DNA of 64,000 nt from DATJPR01 sp963811705 (GCA_963811705.1 CAWESL010000002.1:186001-250000); one strand, 5' to 3'. Counted from the stretch's first letter, positions 50,825-59,897 are shown. Numbers and translations are program-made. Notes: generated from the letters alone by a model not told the origin.

Positions 50825-51679
50825 ATGAAATACATCCTGATGACGCTGACGGTTGTCCTGTCGCTCGGGTTCGGCGTTGAGCGATCGGATTATACGGACA
50901 AGGAAGAGATCGTCAAGACTCTCCGGTTTCCGGACGGGGGATCGACGCGAGAGCTTGCGGTGGATAACATCCGCGGATCGATCAGCGTTGTTGGCTACGA
51001 TGGTGCCGACCTCCAGCTTGTTGCGCACCGGACTTCCTACGGCGACACCGAAGAGAAACTGAAGGAATCGAAGAAGAAGATCACGTTGGACATCACCCAG
51101 GAGCCGGGCCGCCTGGTCCTATACGTGAACACCCCGTGGCGATGTCACGACGGTCAGGGGTATCATGGAGGGAGTGACGACTACGGGTTCGACGCCGAAT
51201 TTGACTTTGAGCTGAAAGTCCCGTTCGCCACCGACTGCACCTTGAAGACCGTCAACGGCGGATCCGTTTCCGCCTCCGGCATTTCGGGAACGTTCGATGT
51301 GCGCAATGTCAACGGCGGGATCGAGATGAGCGACATCGCGGGAGCAGGCACGGCGAAGACGGTCAACGGCGATGTCAGCGTTTCGTTCAAAGAGAATCCC
51401 AAAGGACACTGCGGCTTCGCGACTGTGAACGGTACCGTCGATGTGATGTTAAGGAACGGTCTTTCGGCCGACCTTCGCCTCAAGACCTTCAACGGCGAAG
51501 TCTACACGGATTTCGATCTCACCGGACTTCCCCACAAATCGATGACGCCGCAACACGAAGGGCGACGCATGATTTATCGCAGCGCCGACTATTCCCTGGT
51601 CCGCGCGGGCGATGGCGGGCCCGAACTCGAGTTCGAGACCCTCAACGGCGATATTCGCATTCTCAAAAATCACCAATAG
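50825..51679 (+). CDS. DUF4097 beta-repeat protein, copy 1
   Basis: Exported protein of 284 residues with a short hydrophobic N-terminus. The body is a right-handed beta-repeat of DUF4097 type, with recurrent VNG/FNG turns (LKTVNGGSVSASGISG, VRNVNGGIEMSD, AKTVNGDVSVSF, LKTFNGEVYTDF). No catalytic residues. ATG 50825 follows GGAGAACAGCG. DUF4097 proteins are frequent targets of ECF/anti-sigma pairs; a structural envelope role is inferred. Confidence 0.85.
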   Translation: MKYILMTLTVVLSLGFGVERSDYTDKEEIVKTLRFPDGGSTRELAVDNIRGSISVVGYDGADLQLVAHRTSYGDTEEKLKESKKKITLDITQEPGRLVLYVNTPWRCHDGQGYHGGSDDYGFDAEFDFELKVPFATDCTLKTVNGGSVSASGISGTFDVRNVNGGIEMSDIAGAGTAKTVNGDVSVSFKENPKGHCGFATVNGTVDVMLRNGLSADLRLKTFNGEVYTDFDLTGLPHKSMTPQHEGRRMIYRSADYSLVRAGDGGPELEFETLNGDIRILKNHQ

Positions 51680-51687
51680 GAAACGCC

Positions 51688-52524
51688 ATGTCTTTCGACC
51701 GATTACTCCTCCAGGGTTGTGCAGCCGTACTCGCACTGGTTGTTGTGCACACGGCCTCGAGCCAGACTGCGACGGACAAGATTCCCGTTCCCCTCTCCGA
51801 TCCCAATCGACCGGTCCTTCTGAAAGTCGGACTCGTTTCCGGGGGAATCACGGTGAAAGGGTATTCGGGAAAGGAAGTCACCGTCGAGTCACGCGTGGCA
51901 CAGGAACAGGATGAAGAGCAACATGATGAGAAAGCGAAGGGATTGAAGCTTGTGCCCAATACGAGCAGTGGATTGACGGTGGAAGAAGAAGACAACACGG
52001 TAAGTGTCGGCGTCGGCCTCCGGGGCATGTCGCATAACGTGGATCTGACCATCCAGGTTCCCACGGCCTGTTCGATGAAGCTCAGCACGGTGAACGACGG
52101 GGATATCTCGGTGGAAAACGTCACCGGCGACCTCGAGATCAACAATACCAACGGATCCATCTATCTCAAGCACATTTCCGGATCGGCCGTCGTGCAAACG
52201 GTGAACGGTGAGATTCAGGTGGTCTTCGCTTCGGTCAGCCCGAACAAAGCAATGTCCTTCAGTTCACTGAACGGCGATATCGATGTCACATTTCCGTCAT
52301 CCCTGAAGGCCAACGTCCAGATGAAGTCGGAGCAGGGGGAAATCTACAGCGATTTCGACATCCGCATGCAGACGGCCGCGACGAACATGGAGAAGAACGA
52401 CAGTGAGAAAGGGAAATACAAGGTGACCATCGAGAAAGCCATGCGCGGAACGATCAACGGCGGCGGGCAGGAGATTCAGTTCAATAATTTCAACGGAAGC
52501 ATCTACATCCGGAAGGGAAGCTGA
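51688..52524 (+). CDS. DUF4097 beta-repeat protein, copy 2
   Basis: Exported protein of 278 residues, signal peptide about 1-24. The same beta-repeat pattern as its neighbour (GDLEINNTNGSIYLKHISG, VVQTVNGEIQVVF, FSSLNGDIDVTFPS, NNFNGSIYIRKG). An acidic linker (EQDEEQHDEKAKG) sits before the repeats. Starts 8 bp after the first copy, so the operon is sigma, anti-sigma and two paralogues. Probably a tandem duplication that has diverged. Confidence 0.85.
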   Translation: MSFDRLLLQGCAAVLALVVVHTASSQTATDKIPVPLSDPNRPVLLKVGLVSGGITVKGYSGKEVTVESRVAQEQDEEQHDEKAKGLKLVPNTSSGLTVEEEDNTVSVGVGLRGMSHNVDLTIQVPTACSMKLSTVNDGDISVENVTGDLEINNTNGSIYLKHISGSAVVQTVNGEIQVVFASVSPNKAMSFSSLNGDIDVTFPSSLKANVQMKSEQGEIYSDFDIRMQTAATNMEKNDSEKGKYKVTIEKAMRGTINGGGQEIQFNNFNGSIYIRKGS

Positions 52525-52541
52525 AGACGAACGGGGCACCT

Positions 52542-53408
52542 TCAAGGCCAGGAGAAGTCCGGATAGGCCTTCCCAAGAAACTCGTTGACACGATCAATGT
52601 CGTCCCGGCTGGTCAGATCAGGAACTTCCTCCCTTGCAGGGAACGTGCGTACGGCAGCCGGCAAATGCTCCACCATCAGGGCAACGGCTGCCGGAAGCTC
52701 GTTTTCCTGACGCGCAGGGTTCATCGGGACGCGTTCGAGGAACGGGAGGATCGTATCATAGTCGAAACGGAAGAGATTCATACTGACATCCACCCTTCCA
52801 TCGATGCGCATCATTTCGTTGACTTCCTCCCTCGATGGTTTCTCAACAATCGCCTCGACGAACCCTCCGGTATTCGTCTTGACAATCGCAAAGTGTTCCA
52901 CCCGCATGGCATCTTGCCCGAGGAAGGCACGGTCATACGCGACCATCGCCCCCTGCCTTCCGGATTCCAGCATTGCGCGAAGTGACGGAATGGAATACAG
53001 ATTGTCGCTGTTGCAGACGGTGAACGCACGATGACTCCATTCGGGCTTGGCTCGTAACCCCTGCAAGAGTGCGTCCGCGGTTCCCGACGGCTTCGCCATC
53101 CCGGGGGCGATGCGCTGGACAGCGTACGAAACATCCAGACGGTGGAAACGATTCCCGTTGTTCGCATCTCCATAGTATGACCGGAAAGACCGATCCCCTT
53201 CTCCGATCACGAGGAGCACTTCGCGATAGCCGGCCGATTCCGCATTGAAGAGAAGGTAATCCAGGAACGGTCGGCCGCCGACACGAATCATCGATTTGGA
53301 CTTTTCCTCCGTTTCCTTGAGCGTATGCGAATCCAGACGGGCAATGCCCGGCCGACGCATCCGGGATGATAGCCCAGCCGCAAGAACGACAAGGAGTGGA
53401 TCATTCAT
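52542..53408 (-). CDS. Sugar-phosphate nucleotidyltransferase-like protein
   Basis: Cytoplasmic enzyme of 288 residues of the NTP_transferase fold. The nucleotide-binding loop is VLAAGLSSRMRRPG, with SKSMIRVGGRPFLDY; NSDN near residue 125 is the metal-binding Asp region, and EKPSREEVNE the C-terminal part. It overlaps the GHMP kinase gene by 4 bp (ATGA), suggesting a kinase-plus-pyrophosphorylase salvage pathway from a free sugar to an NDP-sugar. Substrate not predictable from sequence. Confidence 0.85.
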   Translation of the reverse strand: MNDPLLVVLAAGLSSRMRRPGIARLDSHTLKETEEKSKSMIRVGGRPFLDYLLFNAESAGYREVLLVIGEGDRSFRSYYGDANNGNRFHRLDVSYAVQRIAPGMAKPSGTADALLQGLRAKPEWSHRAFTVCNSDNLYSIPSLRAMLESGRQGAMVAYDRAFLGQDAMRVEHFAIVKTNTGGFVEAIVEKPSREEVNEMMRIDGRVDVSMNLFRFDYDTILPFLERVPMNPARQENELPAAVALMVEHLPAAVRTFPAREEVPDLTSRDDIDRVNEFLGKAYPDFSWP

Positions 53409-54520
53409 GAATGGGCACTCCCCTCCTGATGCATTTCATTCCGAACGCCGGAACCAAGCGAAACGATGAAGGCCCTTCCCCCCGCTTCTTCCACTGCCCT
53501 CGCGACCCGTTCGGGATCCTCCGGGGCATACGCAAACATGCATCCGCCGCCCCCCGACCCGTTGATCTTTCCTCCATAGGCTCCTGCCGCAATTGCTGCG
53601 GCCAGCATACGGTCGATCTTTGGCGTTGATATGCGAAGAACATCGCGCAACACAGCGTGGTGCCTGCTCAAGAGCTCTCCAATATGCCGATGCCGCAAGG
53701 AAGAGTTGGTCAATTCGATTCTCGCGAGTCTTGTCAGCTCCCGGTTCTGAATCGTTCCGCGAAGGAGGTTCGACTGTTCCGGCGTGAGATGGTCCTTGAA
53801 TGCGCCGAGGTCATCTTCCATCACGGTGTGCAGAGAGAATTCCGGAAAGCGGTTCTTCAAGTCTCCGAAGATCCGAAGCACCTGGTTCTTCACCCGGGCC
53901 AGGATTTCGGCAGTGTCTTTTGGCTCGCGCGAGTCTCCGAGAATGAATGTCCCGAGGGATGCGTTCACGGGTTCGAGAGCGATCTCGGGGACAAAATCGA
54001 TTGCCAGAACGCCACCGACCGCCGATGAAAAATGATCCATCATTCCTCCGGGCTCCTCGAATTCCAGGACCTCAGCTTCGTGCGCCAATCGTGCGATATC
54101 CTCCGGCTTCGAGAGATGCGCCTGCCCGCTCAGCTTCTGCAGGAGTGCGATCCACGCCACGACCAACGCCGAAGAACTGGAAGTCCCGGCATTGATGGGA
54201 ATGTTTCCTCGAACCGTAGCCTCGATCCCGAAGGGGAACGTATAGCCATGCTGAAGAAGAACGTTGACGGAGCTGCGAAGATAGTCGCGTTGTTTCGTAT
54301 ACATCAGCCGGATTCCGAGAGGAAACGTCTCCTCCGACGCAACGTCGGGCAGGTGAATCAGCGCTTCTTTCCCCGGAGACCGGCGCCCATCAATCACAAT
54401 ACGCAAAGAAATGGCGCAGGCCACCACCGGCAATTGCAGATAGTCCTGATGCTCCCCGAAAAGACAGATCCTTCCCGGCGCAGAAACTCTGGCAGTCTGT
54501 ATCGCGTCCTTCGTCTCCAA
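53405..54520 (-). CDS. GHMP-family sugar kinase (galactokinase-like)
   Basis: Kinase of 371 residues. The galactokinase-type signature SAPGRICLFGEHQDYL is near the N-terminus, the ATP-binding loop IPINAGTSSSSALVVAW follows, and the C-terminal GHMP motif KINGSGGGGCMFAY is near 325. TTG 54520 is chosen because GGGAGG lies 9 bp upstream; the frame runs further to 54580. Relatives phosphorylate galactose, arabinose, fucose or heptose-7-phosphate. Coupling to a nucleotidyltransferase favours an anomeric 1-kinase. Confidence 0.85.
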   Translation of the reverse strand: METKDAIQTARVSAPGRICLFGEHQDYLQLPVVACAISLRIVIDGRRSPGKEALIHLPDVASEETFPLGIRLMYTKQRDYLRSSVNVLLQHGYTFPFGIEATVRGNIPINAGTSSSSALVVAWIALLQKLSGQAHLSKPEDIARLAHEAEVLEFEEPGGMMDHFSSAVGGVLAIDFVPEIALEPVNASLGTFILGDSREPKDTAEILARVKNQVLRIFGDLKNRFPEFSLHTVMEDDLGAFKDHLTPEQSNLLRGTIQNRELTRLARIELTNSSLRHRHIGELLSRHHAVLRDVLRISTPKIDRMLAAAIAAGAYGGKINGSGGGGCMFAYAPEDPERVARAVEEAGGRAFIVSLGSGVRNEMHQEGSAHS

Positions 54521-54640
54521 GTCCCACAGCCTCCCGGTCGTGTTCTCCGATTCGCAGTCCGGCCAATCCGAATTCAGCAATCACCAATCTTCATTGATCC
54601 TCTCCCCTTCTCCCCCTCCCCCTTCTCCTCCATCCCGTCC

Positions 54641-57600
54641 TCACCGTATCACCTCGATCTCCCTCTCCCGGACGATTGTCTGGACCCGCAGCCGATCCGA
54701 CAATTCAGCACGAAGTCGATACCGCCCCGGCGCAACACTTTTCAAGTCCAGTTGTTCGAATGCTGATTCCTCCTGTTCGACCTTCTGTCGGGTGATCCTT
54801 CCCAACTCGATGGCATCGGCAGGATCGTCTGTTCCGTCGGGCATCAACGTAAAACGGACGCTGTACTTGACGTTGCCGTCGCCGTCTTTGACAAGATTGT
54901 AGAGCTTCACATAACCGAAGACTTTCGCATTTCTCCGATAGATCTGAAACGGGCTTTGGGTGACTTTCTCCCCTTCGATAGCGATGGAGAGCGCGCCGGA
55001 GGCCGGGAGAAGCAATTGAAGATCGCTCGCACTGAACTCCCCCGAGGAATAGTCTTTGACGGCAAGTTCCTTGCTCCATGTGCCGACAACGTGATCATCC
55101 AATGTCCTCGCGTGCATTGCCACGCGGACAGGGCGCGGCTGCATCGTGTAGCGGTACAGTGAGAGATACGACCCTTTCAACTCTGCGGCGGGTGGCAGGG
55201 AGAGAGTGTCGAGCCGGCTGACCAGCGGATCGCCCGAAACCGATTGGATCGAGAGACCGACTTCGACTGCGACCGGCGCCTGCTGCTGGACGACGTACTT
55301 CGCAAGCTCTGCGAGGGGGATTGCATAGCTGATATCGAGGAGCGTTCCGACACTCTCCGCCCGAAAGCTTTCGATGGAATGCGGGATATTGATGATTGAA
55401 GTCTTCTTCTCCCATGATTGGTTGTCCGATCGCAGACCGTCCGAGATCATCTCCTGCTCTTTGAGCTCCAACGCTGCTTGCGATTGCGGGAGTCGATCAT
55501 ACGTGGCGAAGTCCGGGGCCAAAGTCCTGAGACTCGACATCAAATCAGGGTCGGGAGGGGGCGTCGTCGAAAAGGCCCAGTAGTTCGTCGCGCCATTCCA
55601 GCAAATGAAGAAAAAGACGTATCGCGGCGTATTCGCGTCTCCGGCGTAGAACCAGGTTTGCGAAGCGTGGACCATATGATCCGAGATGGTCGCACCCGCA
55701 TTGAACGACGCATCTTGCTGAGGATCGAAGTCCCCTTCGGACACCCCTCTGCACCGGAGAACAGTCGTTGGCTCTCCATGGCGCATATAGATCATCCCCT
55801 GGTCGTTCAACTCCGTGTTCAAGGTGAATTCTTTCAGAAGCACCGGGCCAACCAATTGGTCGACATTTTGATGCCAGTGTCTGTTTCCAAAGTACTCGTA
55901 GTGACCTTCCACCGCAACCGACCGGCGGAGATGCTCCACCAGCCGCGGGTTTTCCGATGATGCCGGCATCGGGTTCCGTCGATTCCAAAACCGGTGGATG
56001 AAGGCCTTCCAATCCCGATTCGATGCGATGGCCGCGTACTCATTGACCTCGTCATTGGTGGCGATAGACTTCACATTGTCGAAGATGCAACCGGCATCGA
56101 CTTCGTTCGTGATGTTCTCCACGCCCTTCCAGTAGACTTCCTGGGCCTGCGCATCGTCGCCTTGTGCGACATGCAGTTCCGCGAGGGCGACGGTTGTTGC
56201 CTGGAGCGGGACGATGTTTTCCTTCTGGACGGCCCGGTCCAATTCCTCGGCGAGAGTGAATCTCCCTCTCCTCCGGTGGAGTTCCGCGAGGAAGAACCGC
56301 GCGTAAGGGTCGTCAATGCTTTCCAGCCAGGGAAGCGCTTTCGCCGGCTCGGTCACCGCGATAAAGTGGCGGAAGATGTGAAAGACTCCGAGAAACGGCG
56401 AGGCGTCGTTTGGATGGAGATGGAGTTGGCGAAGGCCGAGTTCCGTCGCCAATGGAAGATGGTCGTCGTAGTCTTCGGTAAGCGCATGTTGGTAGAAGAC
56501 GTCGCCGTAGGTTGAGTCGATCTTTTCCAACGCCTTGAAATATTCCCGCGCCTCATTGAAATGACCGAGTTCGCGCCTGCTGATCCCTGCTGCGTAGCGC
56601 GCGAAGAGATCGCCGGGATTTCGTTGAAGCAGATCTTTGCAGATGCCGCTCGCCTCTGACCATTCCTTCCGTGCGAGCAATGCTGTGATCGAATCGTGGA
56701 GTGCATCCTCGCCTTGAAGCGGCGTTGTTTCATGAACATCGAATGGGTGCCGAAGCGCGTCGAGCGGCAACATTTCACTGATGCGCTCCTTCGCCCAGCG
56801 TCCACGAAGCTTGAAGCTGAGCGGGTTTTCGACGATGCCATTCCGATCAATCAACATCCCATCGTGATCGATCTGGATGGAACTGGCACGCATGCTGCTT
56901 TCGTTTTCACGGTTGACCTTGAGCCATTCATCAAACGTCCACCGCCAGAGCGCGGATCCGGGAACGGGCTCAACCTTGATCTCCTCGGGATAGACATACC
57001 TATCCATGCCCGATCCAACCTGGAGTCCCCGCCGGCGGACGACAAACCCTTCCTCGTTGACCCGCCGTTGAATAAGCGAACGGAGAAAGTGTGCCAGGGA
57101 CCCCTCGTATGCGGTCTGTCGACGCTCATTCCATCGTTCTCCCTCTCTGCTGTCGGAGGGGATGAGCGGGTGAAACAGCGAATAGAGCAGGAAGTAGCCG
57201 TAGTCGCTTTCCGTGTTCCAATGGAATTCGGAAAGGGAGATGTCCAGGCGATAGCCGAGTCCCTTGTTCGTGATCCGGAGCGGCCGAGAGGCGCTTGCCT
57301 CGAGTACATCGGATGTGGAATCGGCATGAAACGTCAGGACATCGGGATTGGTGATCTCGCATTCGGCAGCATTCGGACCTTCGCCGAGGAGGATGCGGGA
57401 GAACTTCTCGTAGTTGCGGTGCCATGCCCGCGCCGCCTCGGAAGAGACTTCGACATCGCCGAGCGAAATGAGCCGCGGCGCGAGCGTCGCATCCTTGATG
57501 AGCGTATCTGCGCGGAGCGTCTCGATAGGGATCGCCTTCAGCCCATAGCCGACACGGGAAAAGATGAGCATGGAACGACCCCGTGAAAGGTGCGTCAACG

Positions 57601-57787
57601 CATAATTACCATTGCGGTCGGATCCTGTCCCGGTGCTCGTGGAGGCAAGGAAGACGTTCACGGATTCGATGGGGCGTCCGGTCACGGAATCCCGGACCAC
57701 CCCTTTGATGACAAGGTCGGCATGGAATTGCGCGAAAGCTTCAGTGGAGAAGAGGAGGAAGAAAACAGAAAGGACCCTGCGAAGCAT
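54641..57787 (-). CDS. Very large GWxTD domain protein with carboxypeptidase-regulatory-like start
   Basis: Exported protein of 1048 residues. Signal peptide about 1-20, then a carboxypeptidase-regulatory-like beta domain (about 28-115; IKGVVRDSVTGRPIESVNV). A beta-rich middle and TPR-like repeats follow (about 400-600; AGISRRELGHFNEAREYFKA). A GWxTD domain (about 615-760) contains FIHRFWNRRNPMPA and MIYMRHGEPTTVLR. The C-terminal part is beta-rich. ATG 57787 has AGGAG upstream, which overlaps a 14-bp palindrome (57800-57813). GWxTD proteins are widespread but of unknown function. Confidence 0.85.
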   Translation of the reverse strand: MLRRVLSVFFLLFSTEAFAQFHADLVIKGVVRDSVTGRPIESVNVFLASTSTGTGSDRNGNYALTHLSRGRSMLIFSRVGYGLKAIPIETLRADTLIKDATLAPRLISLGDVEVSSEAARAWHRNYEKFSRILLGEGPNAAECEITNPDVLTFHADSTSDVLEASASRPLRITNKGLGYRLDISLSEFHWNTESDYGYFLLYSLFHPLIPSDSREGERWNERRQTAYEGSLAHFLRSLIQRRVNEEGFVVRRRGLQVGSGMDRYVYPEEIKVEPVPGSALWRWTFDEWLKVNRENESSMRASSIQIDHDGMLIDRNGIVENPLSFKLRGRWAKERISEMLPLDALRHPFDVHETTPLQGEDALHDSITALLARKEWSEASGICKDLLQRNPGDLFARYAAGISRRELGHFNEAREYFKALEKIDSTYGDVFYQHALTEDYDDHLPLATELGLRQLHLHPNDASPFLGVFHIFRHFIAVTEPAKALPWLESIDDPYARFFLAELHRRRGRFTLAEELDRAVQKENIVPLQATTVALAELHVAQGDDAQAQEVYWKGVENITNEVDAGCIFDNVKSIATNDEVNEYAAIASNRDWKAFIHRFWNRRNPMPASSENPRLVEHLRRSVAVEGHYEYFGNRHWHQNVDQLVGPVLLKEFTLNTELNDQGMIYMRHGEPTTVLRCRGVSEGDFDPQQDASFNAGATISDHMVHASQTWFYAGDANTPRYVFFFICWNGATNYWAFSTTPPPDPDLMSSLRTLAPDFATYDRLPQSQAALELKEQEMISDGLRSDNQSWEKKTSIINIPHSIESFRAESVGTLLDISYAIPLAELAKYVVQQQAPVAVEVGLSIQSVSGDPLVSRLDTLSLPPAAELKGSYLSLYRYTMQPRPVRVAMHARTLDDHVVGTWSKELAVKDYSSGEFSASDLQLLLPASGALSIAIEGEKVTQSPFQIYRRNAKVFGYVKLYNLVKDGDGNVKYSVRFTLMPDGTDDPADAIELGRITRQKVEQEESAFEQLDLKSVAPGRYRLRAELSDRLRVQTIVREREIEVIR

Positions 57788-58165
57788 GGAAGACTCCTGC
57801 TCTGAATTCAGAGAGCACGCAATCGCCGTCCTCGCACCCCCGGGAGACGGGATGTTTCGGTGTCGAGATTCTCCAAAAGACGGCCAATTCATGTGCCGGA
57901 AAATATAGTCCGATTCCCGCTGAATTGGCAAGGGAAAAAATCGGCGGAATTGCAGAATGCAATCCTGACTTTACGCAAATTGGCACGGCCAGGGGAGGTA
58001 GGGAGAAAGATCCAGAGAGAATCTCCAGACTAAGGAACAAATTGAGTATATATGTATATTCCATGTAACGCAAGGGAACAGAAAGCAGGCACCCGCTCCT
58101 TCCACCTCCTACACCACACTTCCCAATTGTGCGCATGCTTTTGTTGATTACTCTTCGGAGGCAAT
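57788..58165. other. Divergent intergenic region, 378 bp
   Basis: Between the leftward GWxTD gene and the rightward gene at 58166. It contains a perfect palindrome CTCTGAATTCAGAG (57800-57813) next to the GWxTD Shine-Dalgarno, and an AT-rich stretch with TATATATGTATAT around 58050. TTGGCAC occurs near 57980 but lacks a matching -12 element. No gene seen. Confidence 0.6.
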
Positions 58166-58876
58166 GTGCCATTCGTTTCCCGAGACTTTGATGTCTACGT
58201 CGTATTGAGCGACCCCGATCTGCCGGATCCCTGGCGATGGGAGCAGTGGTCGCGCGCCTCGGCGATATTCGAACCGTTTGCTGTCTCGTCACGAGGAAGA
58301 ACATCGTTGCGTTCGACTCAGCTCGTGGGTCAAACGCGCAAAGCGGTGCGGTTCGGGAAACTGGCGTGGGATGAACAATCGCACCAGCGCTGGTCGCATG
58401 GTTCTCCGTTGAATGCCGATGAATCCGCGCGCTGGAGATTTCTCTCGATGGAGGCGTGGGCACCCTCGTGGACGCTCTGCGAGCAGGAGCCGCCCGAGTT
58501 CTTCCTGTCATTGACCAAAGGACATGCGAACGGGCCAATGCGTCGCCCGTCATACGGCGGAGTACTGATTGCAGCATTGTCAGCGACTGAACCGGAGGGC
58601 CGGCGAATCGCGTTTCGGAGTGCCGTGACCGAGCTGGCGCACGAACTTTCAAGCCCCCTGGCTGTCTGGAAACAACGCCGATGGGCCAGACCTGTCGGCA
58701 CGCTCGGGTTTCGGGATGCAGTCAACGATCTTGCTCTCGCGGGATTGTTCAAGACCGGGCTCAGGCGCGCAAACCTTCTCGACCCGGGGATCTTTACTGA
58801 AGATTGGACCCGGATTGAAATCGGCAATGGTCTGGTGAGCCCCGCATCCACCATCGATACCTTCATCTACCGATGA
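58166..58876 (+). CDS. Hypothetical protein
   Basis: Protein of 236 residues, no signal peptide or TM helix, Trp- and Arg-rich (WRWEQWSRA, SMEAWAPSWTLCEQEPPEFF). I do not recognise the family; residues about 95-150 look alpha/beta. GTG 58166 is supported by CGGAGG upstream. It has normal codon-position pattern and a length too great for chance. Convergent with the SRPBCC gene (29 bp apart). Could be an immunity- or partner-type protein, but nothing shows that. Confidence 0.6.
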   Translation: MPFVSRDFDVYVVLSDPDLPDPWRWEQWSRASAIFEPFAVSSRGRTSLRSTQLVGQTRKAVRFGKLAWDEQSHQRWSHGSPLNADESARWRFLSMEAWAPSWTLCEQEPPEFFLSLTKGHANGPMRRPSYGGVLIAALSATEPEGRRIAFRSAVTELAHELSSPLAVWKQRRWARPVGTLGFRDAVNDLALAGLFKTGLRRANLLDPGIFTEDWTRIEIGNGLVSPASTIDTFIYR

Positions 58877-58905
58877 AGGGGCACGCGTCCACCGTTGCAT
58901 CGCCG

Positions 58906-59328
58906 CTACTCCACGTATTTGCGCAGCATCTCGTTCAGGATCGCTGTCCATCCGGCTGCGAAGTTCTCTCGTGCAAAGTCCCCAGTGTCCTGAGGGAAAG
59001 TTTCAAAGTCCGTATGGGTGATGCGCACGCGGGTGAGCTTCCCCTCCTCAAAGAGCTCGAAGGAGACATAGGACATGCCGGGATAGCCGTCGTATCGCCA
59101 GCTGTAGGCAATCTTCTTCCGGGGAACCACTTCGGTTACTTTGCATAGATGAAGGAATTTCTTTTGGTCTGTCCCTCCCGTAAAATGAAATTCAAATCCC
59201 ACCTCCGGCTTGAAATCCGAGATATCGAAATACCATTTCTTCATTCGGTCTTTCTCGGTGAGAGCCGACCAGACCAGCGCGATGGGTGCATTGTAACCTC
59301 GTTCGACGACCACTGGTTCGCTTTTCAT
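58906..59328 (-). CDS. SRPBCC (AHSA1-like) protein
   Basis: Cytoplasmic protein of 140 residues with the Aha1/START-like fold: YNAPIALVWSALTEKDRMKKW, then FKPEVGFEFHF and a C-terminal GWTAILNEMLRKYVE helix. Such proteins bind hydrophobic ligands. ATG 59328 has GGGAGG upstream. It starts 31 bp after the ArsR-family gene, the standard arrangement in which the repressor controls both genes. Confidence 0.9.
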   Translation of the reverse strand: MKSEPVVVERGYNAPIALVWSALTEKDRMKKWYFDISDFKPEVGFEFHFTGGTDQKKFLHLCKVTEVVPRKKIAYSWRYDGYPGMSYVSFELFEEGKLTRVRITHTDFETFPQDTGDFARENFAAGWTAILNEMLRKYVE

Positions 59329-59359
59329 CGCTCCGCCTCCCGGAATTGAATGATATCCT

Positions 59360-59725
59360 CTACTCTCGAGACCGCCGCGACACACTCTTCCTTCCGCGCA
59401 ACGTCGCTGGTTTGTCCCTCTGCACTTCGTCAAGATAGTGTCCGAGAGCATCCAGTCTTTCCTTCCAAAGCGCGCGATAACGTTCAACCCAGACTGAGAC
59501 TTCGTTCAGTCTTTCCGGTTTTGCTTCGCAAATGCGTTCCCTTCCCTGCCGGCGGATAGTGATCAGTCCACATTCCGAGAGAATTTTGACGTGCTTTGAA
59601 ACGGCAGGACGGCTGATTTCGAAATGTTCGGCGACACCGTTCAGCGTAAGCTTCCGTCTGGCCAGAAGGCCAAAAATCGCCCGTCGATGAGGGTCGGCAA
59701 TTGCGTGGAAGACGTCGTGGGCCAT
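59360..59725 (-). CDS. ArsR-family transcriptional repressor
   Basis: Winged-helix regulator of 121 residues: IADPHRRAIFGLLARRKLT, then helix-turn-helix GVAEHFEISRPAVSKHVKIL, then the wing ITIRRQGRERI. It lacks the metal-binding Cys pair of ArsR proper, as do other members linked to SRPBCC genes. The palindrome at 59735-59750, just upstream of its ATG, is the likely operator. Confidence 0.92.
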   Translation of the reverse strand: MAHDVFHAIADPHRRAIFGLLARRKLTLNGVAEHFEISRPAVSKHVKILSECGLITIRRQGRERICEAKPERLNEVSVWVERYRALWKERLDALGHYLDEVQRDKPATLRGRKSVSRRSRE

Positions 59726-59734
59726 GGTATATGT

Positions 59735-59750
59735 GTAACCGTATGGTTAC
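59735..59750. promoter_or_regulatory. Operator of the ArsR-SRPBCC operon
   Basis: GTAACC-GTAT-GGTTAC is a perfect 16-bp palindrome 9 bp upstream of the repressor start codon, where binding would block transcription or ribosome access. Autoregulation is inferred. Confidence 0.7.
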
Positions 59751-59781
59751 GCATTAAGTTCCGGGTGATTGGCGGTCGAAT

Positions 59782-59810
59782 TTGACAATCTTTGAAGCCA
59801 CGACTATATT
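59782..59810 (+). promoter_or_regulatory. Promoter of the small barrel-like gene at 59898
   Basis: TTGACA (59782-59787), 17-bp spacer, TATATT (59805-59810), the best sigma-70-like promoter in the window. Confidence 0.7.
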
Positions 59811-59897
59811 CATTGGGCGTTCTGACGAAAAGCACACCTCGATCAATGCTGACCCGGCGGGCCACAGCGATATTCCTCAACGGCGCGGAGGTGTACA

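Noticed and set aside
57970..57995. Sigma-54 promoter at TTGGCAC
   Set aside because: The -24 part is good, but no TTGC-like -12 element follows at the right distance.
57741..58652. Leftward open frame of 303 codons
   Set aside because: Overlaps the GWxTD start, an intergenic promoter region and the rightward gene at 58166; no start signal or domain.
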